Source of the DNA: Thermohalobaculum sp039821125
GTDB lineage: Bacteria; Pseudomonadota; Alphaproteobacteria; Rhodobacterales; Rhodobacteraceae
DNA: 64,000 nt
Reading direction: 5' to 3'
NCBI GenBank assembly: GCA_039821125.1
Contig: JBCBOR010000018.1
Location: forward strand, 1 to 64,000
Part shown: positions 59,175 through 64,000 of the stretch, one piece after another
How positions within the stretch are numbered: the stretch's first letter is position 1
Layout: each line of letters begins with the position of its first letter
Made by a program: the position numbers and the translations under genes
Notes under the pieces: generated by a model
Seen by the model: the letters and a program-made list of their open reading frames with translations, nothing else
What the model was told of the DNA's origin: nothing
The model's database searches: none

Positions 59175-60875
59175 ATGAAAAAGCTCACAACCATTCTGGC
59201 ATCGACCGCCGCGGCGGCGCTGCTGGTCTCGCCGGCGATGGCCGAGCGGGGCGAAGACGGCCAGCTCAACATCCTTTACTGGCAGGCGCCGTCGACGCAG
59301 AACCCGTATTTGTCGGGCGGCACGAAGGACATCGAGTCCTCGTCGCTGGTGCTCGAGCCGCTGGCCAACTACGACCCTGAAGGCAACATGCTGCCGACGC
59401 TGGCCGCCGAGATCCCGACGCTGGGCAATGGCGGGATTTCCGAGGATCTGACCTCGATCACGTGGAAGCTCAAGCAGGGTGTGACCTGGTCGGACGGCAC
59501 GCCGTTCACCGCGGCAGACGTGGTGTTCTCGGGCGAGTACTGCCTGCACCCCGAAGGCGGCTGCAACGCGGCCTCGAAATTCAACGATGTCGAGAAGATC
59601 GAAGCGCTGGATGACCACACGGTCAAGATCACCTTCGGTGTCGCCAAGCCCTTCCCTTATGGCCCGTTCGTGGGCGGCGACAGTCCGATCATCCAGAAGG
59701 CCCAGTTCCAGGACTGCATGGGCGCCAAGGCCCCTGAGTGTACCGACGCGAACTTTGGCCCGATCGGGACCGGCCCCTTCAAGGTCACCGAGTTCAAGGC
59801 CAATGACGTCGTGCTCTACCACATGAACGAGAGCTATCGCGAAGAGGGCAAGCCGAAATTCTCGAACATCCTGTTCAAGGGTGGCGGCGATGCAGCGTCG
59901 GCAGCCCGTTCGGTGCTCGAGACCGGCGAGTTCGATTACGCCTGGAACCTGCAGGTCGAGCCCGAGATCCTGACCCAGATGGAAGCCAAGGGCAAAGGCA
60001 AGATCATCGCGGCCTTCGGCCCATCGGTTGAGCGCATCATGGTGAACTTCACCAACCCCGACCCGGCGCTGGGTGACGAGCGCGGCACGGTCAAGCACCC
60101 GCACCCGTTCCTGAAGGACACGGCTGTGACCAAGGCGATGAGCATGGCGATTGACCGGCAGATCCTCGTCGACGCGGGCTATGGCGCGGCCGGCAAGGTC
60201 ACCTGCAACGTCCTTCCGGCACCGCCCGCCTACAACTCGACCGCCAATGACTGGTGCAAGACACCGGATCCCGAAGGCGCGAAAAAGCTGCTGGACGAGG
60301 CGGGCTGGGTCCCGGGCTCGGACGGCGTCCGCGAGAAGGACGGGGTTCGTCTCTCGGTGCTCTACCAGACGTCCACCAATGGGGTGCGCCAGGCAACCCA
60401 GGCGTTCATCAAACAGATGTGGGCCGAGATCGGAATCGAGACCGAACTGAAGAACATCTCCGCTTCGGTCTTCTTCGGCGGCGACCAGTCGAGCCCCGAT
60501 ACGTTCCAGAAGTTCTTCTCGGACGTCGAGATGTACACCAACAACTTCCCGGGCACCGATCCGGAGGCGTACATGGGGTCGTGGACCTGCAAAGAGATCC
60601 CCTCACCCGAGAACCAGTGGGTCGCCAACAACATGCCGCGCTACTGCACCGAAGAGTATGACGCGCTGGTCGCCAAGTACGGCGTCACCGCCGAGCCGGC
60701 CGAGCGTCAGAAAATCGCCAAGCAGCTGAACGACATGCTGATCCAGGCAGGCGCCATCATCCCGCTGATCCACCGGGGCCGCGTGGCTGCACACTCGCTG
60801 ACCCTGGGCGGTGTCAACATGACCGCGTGGGACAGCGAGATCCACAACGCCGAAGACTGGTACCGCATCAAGTAA
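59175..60875 (+). CDS. dppA: Peptide-type ABC transporter substrate-binding protein
   Basis: 566 residues; signal peptide about 1-23 (ALLVSPAMAERG). Family 5 binding protein: SLVLEPLANYDPEGNMLPTL, WKLKQGVTWSDGTPFTAADV and PFPYGPFVGGDSPIIQKAQF. At 566 residues it is larger than DppA (about 535). Several cysteine pairs (QDCMGAKAPEC, WTCKEIP...YC) suggest disulfides. Ligands of family 5 proteins range from peptides to opines and glycosides, so dipeptide is only the default. AGGGAGACTG precedes the ATG. A stable hairpin follows at 60900. Confidence 0.88.
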   Translation: MKKLTTILASTAAAALLVSPAMAERGEDGQLNILYWQAPSTQNPYLSGGTKDIESSSLVLEPLANYDPEGNMLPTLAAEIPTLGNGGISEDLTSITWKLKQGVTWSDGTPFTAADVVFSGEYCLHPEGGCNAASKFNDVEKIEALDDHTVKITFGVAKPFPYGPFVGGDSPIIQKAQFQDCMGAKAPECTDANFGPIGTGPFKVTEFKANDVVLYHMNESYREEGKPKFSNILFKGGGDAASAARSVLETGEFDYAWNLQVEPEILTQMEAKGKGKIIAAFGPSVERIMVNFTNPDPALGDERGTVKHPHPFLKDTAVTKAMSMAIDRQILVDAGYGAAGKVTCNVLPAPPAYNSTANDWCKTPDPEGAKKLLDEAGWVPGSDGVREKDGVRLSVLYQTSTNGVRQATQAFIKQMWAEIGIETELKNISASVFFGGDQSSPDTFQKFFSDVEMYTNNFPGTDPEAYMGSWTCKEIPSPENQWVANNMPRYCTEEYDALVAKYGVTAEPAERQKIAKQLNDMLIQAGAIIPLIHRGRVAAHSLTLGGVNMTAWDSEIHNAEDWYRIK

Positions 60876-60899
60876 GCGGCACCGTCCCAAACGCCAACC

Positions 60900-60927
60900 G
60901 GCACGGCCCCAACGGCGGGGCCGTGCC
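60900..60927 (+). terminator. GC-rich hairpin after dppA
   Basis: Perfect 11-bp stem GGCACGGCCCC (60900-60910) and GGGGCCGTGCC (60917-60927) with a six-base loop, 25 bases after the dppA stop. No T-run follows, so 3'-end protection or partial termination between the binding protein and the permeases is likely. Confidence 0.6.
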
Positions 60928-60972
60928 CTCCCCAGCAAGCGCTGGCTCGCTGGCTGACCCGGAGGACACTCC

Positions 60973-61254
60973 TTGCTCGGCTACATAGTCAAAAGACTGC
61001 TCTTCGCCGTCCCGGTTCTGATCGGTGTGTCGTTCGTGAACCACACGATCCTGTGCCACGCGCCCGGTGATCCGACCGCACAGTTGCCGCTGTCGATACC
61101 GGCGGAGGATCGCGCGAGGATCATCGATGACCTTGGTCTGAACCAGCCCTGCCATATCCGTTATCTGAACTGGGCGCGGCACATGTTCATCAACGAGCCG
61201 GCCTGTCTGGCGGAACAATGGGCCCTGCAGCCCATGTCATCGCGGGAAAGCTGA
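60973..61254 (+). pseudogene. Truncated duplicate of the DppB permease N-terminus
   Basis: A 93-residue frame from a TTG start, with GGAGG seven bases upstream. It matches the first 84 residues of the permease immediately downstream at roughly every second position: MLGYIVKRLLFAVPVL beside MLRYTIRRLLFMIPTL, an identical block APGDPTAQLPL, and FINEPACLAEQW beside FWNEPLNLIEQW. After that it ends in unrelated QPMSSRES and a stop that abuts the dppB ATG. It has one membrane helix and no channel domain, so it is a remnant of a tandem duplication. The retained ribosome site means it may still be translated. Confidence 0.75.
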
Positions 61255-62268
61255 ATGCTCCGCTACACCATTCGTCGCCTGCTGTTCATGATCCCCACAT
61301 TGCTGGTGATCTCGTTCATCATCTTCGCCATTCTGGATTTTGCTCCGGGCGATCCGACGGCGCAGCTCCCGCTGACCATCCCCGCCGAGGTGCGCGAGCA
61401 GATCCGCGAGGCGCTTGGTCTGGGCGAGCCGCTCTACGTGCGCTACGGCCTCTGGCTGCAACAGTTCTTCTGGAACGAGCCGCTGAACCTGATCGAGCAG
61501 TGGACCGGCGCCACGATCGGCGACTCGGAGAATCGGGTTCGCATAATCTCGTGGTCAACACGCTCGCCCGTCGTTGATCTGATCGTCGAGCGGATGCCGC
61601 AGACGCTCTGGGTCGTCGGCACCGCCTATCTCGTCGCCATCCTGATTGCGATCCCGATCGGCGTGATCTCAGCCTACAAACAGTACTCGTGGTTTGACAA
61701 CACCGGGACATTCGTCTCGATGATCGGCTTCTCGATCCCGCCGTTCTTCTCGGGCCTCGTGCTGATCGTGATCTTCTCGGTCTCGCTGGGCTGGTTCCCG
61801 TCGATCTACGACACCACGCACCGGGTCACCGGCTGGGACAGCTTTGTCGTGCAGGTCAACCAGATGTTCCTGCCGGTCATGGTGCTGGCCCTGCAGATCA
61901 CGGCGCAGCTGTCGCGCTTCATGCGCTCGTCCATGCTCGACAATCTCAACCTCGACTATGTCCGCACGGCGCGGGCCAAGGGCGTGAAGGAGCGCACGGT
62001 GGTCCTGCTGCACGTGCTCAGGAACTCGATGATCCCGGTGGTGACCGTCATCGCGCTCGGCGTGCCGCAGATCTTCGGCGGCGCCATCATCACCGAGCAG
62101 ATCTTCAAGGTGAACGGTCTTGGCGCGCTGCTGATCGGCGGCATCGAGGCGGCGGACATTCCGCTGGTCCAGACCCTGACCTTCATCTTCGCCGTGCTGA
62201 TCGTTCTGTTCAACCTGATCGCCGATATCCTCTACGGCATTCTTGACCCGAGGATCCGCTATGACTGA
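61255..62268 (+). CDS. dppB: Peptide-type ABC transporter permease 1, DppB type
   Basis: 337 residues, six membrane helices. N-terminal MLRYTIRRLLFMIPTLLVIS is classical DppB/OppB. A periplasmic stretch of about 70 residues precedes helix 2. The ATPase-contact loop is VRTARAKGVKERTVVLLHVL. It starts directly at the stop of the truncated duplicate, with no strong ribosome site of its own, so translation may depend on reading through that frame. It pairs with DppC. Confidence 0.92.
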   Translation: MLRYTIRRLLFMIPTLLVISFIIFAILDFAPGDPTAQLPLTIPAEVREQIREALGLGEPLYVRYGLWLQQFFWNEPLNLIEQWTGATIGDSENRVRIISWSTRSPVVDLIVERMPQTLWVVGTAYLVAILIAIPIGVISAYKQYSWFDNTGTFVSMIGFSIPPFFSGLVLIVIFSVSLGWFPSIYDTTHRVTGWDSFVVQVNQMFLPVMVLALQITAQLSRFMRSSMLDNLNLDYVRTARAKGVKERTVVLLHVLRNSMIPVVTVIALGVPQIFGGAIITEQIFKVNGLGALLIGGIEAADIPLVQTLTFIFAVLIVLFNLIADILYGILDPRIRYD

Positions 62269-62276
62269 GGTCCGAC

Positions 62277-63203
62277 ATGGCTGAGCAAACAGCAGATCCC
62301 GGCCAGGGCGCCATGGAGCCGATCAAGGCGCACCGCTCGCTCTGGGCCGATGTCTGGTTGCAATACCGCAATCACACCGGGGCGCTTGTCGGTACAGCCG
62401 TCTTCGGCTTCATCGTGCTCGCGGTCCTGATCGGGCCGTTCATTCACACGATCGATCCCGGGTATCTGGATTTCCGGGCGCGCAACCTGAACCCGACCTG
62501 GGAGCATCCGATGGGCACCGACAATGTCGGGCGCGACATGCTGGCCCAGGTGCTGGCGGGCGGACGTGTCAGCCTCGCGGTCGGTGTGACAGCGATGCTG
62601 CTCTCGCTGCTCTTCGGTGCCGTGATCGGTGTTCTGGCCGGATATTTCAAAAGCCTCGACGGCCCGTTGATGCGGCTGACGGATCTCTTTCTGGCGCTGC
62701 CGCTTCTGCCGCTGCTGCTGGTCATCATCATGCTGTTCCGCGATACGCTCCGGAATGCGTTCGGGCCCGAGAGCGGGATCTTCCTGCTGATCGTCTTCGT
62801 GATCGGCCTGACCTCGTGGATGCAGACCGCCCGGATCGTGCGCGGTGATGTGCTGGCGATCAAGGAGCGCGAGTTCGTGCTGGCCGCCAAATCCATCGGC
62901 ACGCGTGAGGGGCGGATCATCACCCGCCATATCTTTCCCAATGTGCTCAGCCCGATCATGGTCTCGGCGACGCTGGGCTTGGCGAACGCGATCATCACCG
63001 AGTCAGCGCTCTCGTTCCTCGGCCTCGGCTTCCCGTCGGATTTCCCGACCTGGGGGCGGCTGTTGTTCGACGGCAAGGACTTCCTGACCCTGACGCCCGA
63101 CCGGGTGATCTGGCCCGGCCTCGCGATCTCGCTGACGGTGCTGTCGGTCAACTACATGGGCGATGGCCTGCGCGACGCGCTCGACCCACGCCTCAGAACC
63201 TGA
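62277..63203 (+). CDS. dppC: Peptide-type ABC transporter permease 2, DppC type
   Basis: 308 residues, six membrane helices preceded by a soluble stretch. NPTWEHPMGTDNVGRDMLAQ is the conserved DppC/OppC motif after helix 1, and the contact loop is LAAKSIGTREGRIITRHIFPN. C-terminus NYMGDGLRDALDPRLRT is typical. It is eight bases after dppB with GAGG ahead, and completes the transporter (DppDFABC). Confidence 0.92.
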   Translation: MAEQTADPGQGAMEPIKAHRSLWADVWLQYRNHTGALVGTAVFGFIVLAVLIGPFIHTIDPGYLDFRARNLNPTWEHPMGTDNVGRDMLAQVLAGGRVSLAVGVTAMLLSLLFGAVIGVLAGYFKSLDGPLMRLTDLFLALPLLPLLLVIIMLFRDTLRNAFGPESGIFLLIVFVIGLTSWMQTARIVRGDVLAIKEREFVLAAKSIGTREGRIITRHIFPNVLSPIMVSATLGLANAIITESALSFLGLGFPSDFPTWGRLLFDGKDFLTLTPDRVIWPGLAISLTVLSVNYMGDGLRDALDPRLRT

Positions 63204-63217
63204 CGGGCAAGAAGGTC

Positions 63218-64000
63218 GTGAGAGCTTTCAGCGTCGGTTGCATGCTCGTGGCCGCGCTGTTCTCCATGCAGGCATCGCGACCGGCGCAGGCGACATCAGA
63301 CGACCTGCCGCTTTGCGAGACATCGACGGGCAGCCCCGGGCGGGTCTTCGTCAGATCCTGGTCCGGCATCGCTGCGCCGGAGAACGTAGATCGCGTCGAG
63401 ACATCGCGGGACAGCGTGAGGGTGGTTCTCGGAGCCAACACGCCGATTGGCCCATTACTGAACGCCAAATAGACTGGCCCCGCGGCCTTGACCTTCTACG
63501 AAGGCGAGATCGTGCGGCTCACCTGCAAGATCAATGTCATCACGTTCGATCCCGCGCGCCATGACCTGAGTGATCTTGGCGACGAAGGTTGCGATGTGCT
63601 TCCAGGACCAAGTCGTCCGCTGTTGTCAGGAACGACGACCGCCGTGGAGTTTTCGAGGCCGTATCTCGAGATCGGTGCCGGCGATGAGTCGATTGTTGGC
63701 GTCACGCCGATTAACAGTTATGCGGCCTATTTCACTGGCGTCAAACCGGGTGCGACGAATATCGCGGTAGCTTTCAGAGGAGACTACGAAGCCACTGGAT
63801 CGAAGCGGGCACCGTTCCGGTTGTGTCCTGTCATGGTCGAGGACGCCGACGCGTTTTTTGAAGAGAACCCGATCGATGATGATGAGCTATGTATCGGGGC
63901 AAGTCGAACGTCTGCACGCCTCCGCCTGGGCGAGGACTTGCTCCTTGAAACCGCAGTTGACGACTTTGAGTTTAGATGGATTTGGCACCCCTCCAAGATT
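63218..64000 (+). pseudogene. Secreted-protein gene interrupted by one in-frame amber codon; 3' end beyond window
   Basis: A GTG start with GAAGG ahead begins an exported protein (signal peptide to about residue 26, PAQATSDD). After 84 codons there is TAG at 63470-63472, and the same frame then stays open for 176 codons to the window edge. The downstream part reads like protein: TGPAALTFYEGEIVRLTCKI, LEIGAGDESIVGV, AYFTGVKPGATNIAVAFRGD. The last segment resembles the Ig-like or pilus-secretin N-terminal pattern ending in GxKPGxTNxxV, a weak match. Six or more cysteines fit a periplasmic or surface protein. Causes may be a nonsense mutation, readthrough or a sequencing error. Function unknown. 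Confidence 0.6.

Noticed and set aside
1..64000. Insertion sequences, prophage genes, integrases or CRISPR arrays
   Set aside because: I looked for transposase, integrase and regularly spaced direct repeats and saw none.

Overview
The window reads as a GC-rich alphaproteobacterial chromosome, most likely a Rhodobacterales (roseobacter-type) phototroph. This is inferred from the siroheme/sulfite-reduction gene order with its small DUF2849 and DUF934 partners, the polyol transport operon, the abundance of ABC and TRAP-like uptake systems, and a bciA-type 8-vinyl reductase of bacteriochlorophyll synthesis at 53.5-54.4 kb. Coding density is very high, many neighbours overlap by ATGA or TGATG, and I see no insertion sequence, phage or CRISPR array.

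Layout, 1-24 kb. Bases 1-6093 hold a tripartite tricarboxylate transporter (tctC, fused tctA-tctB) with a PrpF-like isomerase, a PanB-like protein that has lost two metal-site residues, and a Rieske oxygenase. Bases 6222-10373 hold a five-gene envelope cluster (OmpA-like, XpaC-like, substrate-binding protein fused to OmpA, VWA, Coq4-like) that I cannot match to a described system. Bases 10398-16282 hold the assimilatory sulfate-reduction operon cysG-DUF2849-cysI-cysH-DUF934-fpr on the minus strand, with a divergent Lrp/AsnC regulator. Bases 16.3-23.0 kb hold a sorbitol/mannitol operon (smoEFG, AraC regulator, mannitol dehydrogenase, smoK). A UbiB/ABC1 protein follows.

Layout, 24-49 kb. Bases 24.5-31.7 kb (minus) carry an MFS exporter, a HlyD adaptor, a XapX protein, two YtcJ-type amidohydrolases and a YcaC-like hydrolase, with a divergent AraC regulator. 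A pirin and a divergent LysR gene come next. Bases 34.7-43.2 kb (minus) form a phosphorus-acquisition block: ugpCAEB-like transporter, metallophosphodiesterase and phnCDE, with an intrinsic terminator between phnD and phnE. Bases 43.4-49.4 kb (minus) hold nitrilase, a PPOX-family flavoprotein, two cytochromes P450, pseudouridine kinase and pseudouridine-phosphate glycosidase.

Layout, 49-64 kb. Bases 49.7-53.0 kb hold a second small cluster (substrate-binding-VWA fusion, XpaC-like, stand-alone substrate-binding paralogue) built from the same part types as the 6-10 kb cluster. tRNA-Pro(CGG) and tRNA-Gln(TTG) follow, then bciA, argE, an iron-type alcohol dehydrogenase and a dipeptide-type ABC operon. 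That operon contains a truncated duplicate of its own dppB. The window ends in a secreted-protein gene broken by a single in-frame amber codon.

The best candidate for an undescribed system is the pair of clusters at 6.2-10.4 kb and 49.7-53.0 kb. Both combine periplasmic substrate-binding modules, a membrane-anchored VWA domain with an intact metal-ion-dependent adhesion site, and an XpaC-like two-helix membrane protein with a long helical tail. Neither has ABC transporter permeases or ATPases. They look like envelope sensing or assembly modules rather than importers.
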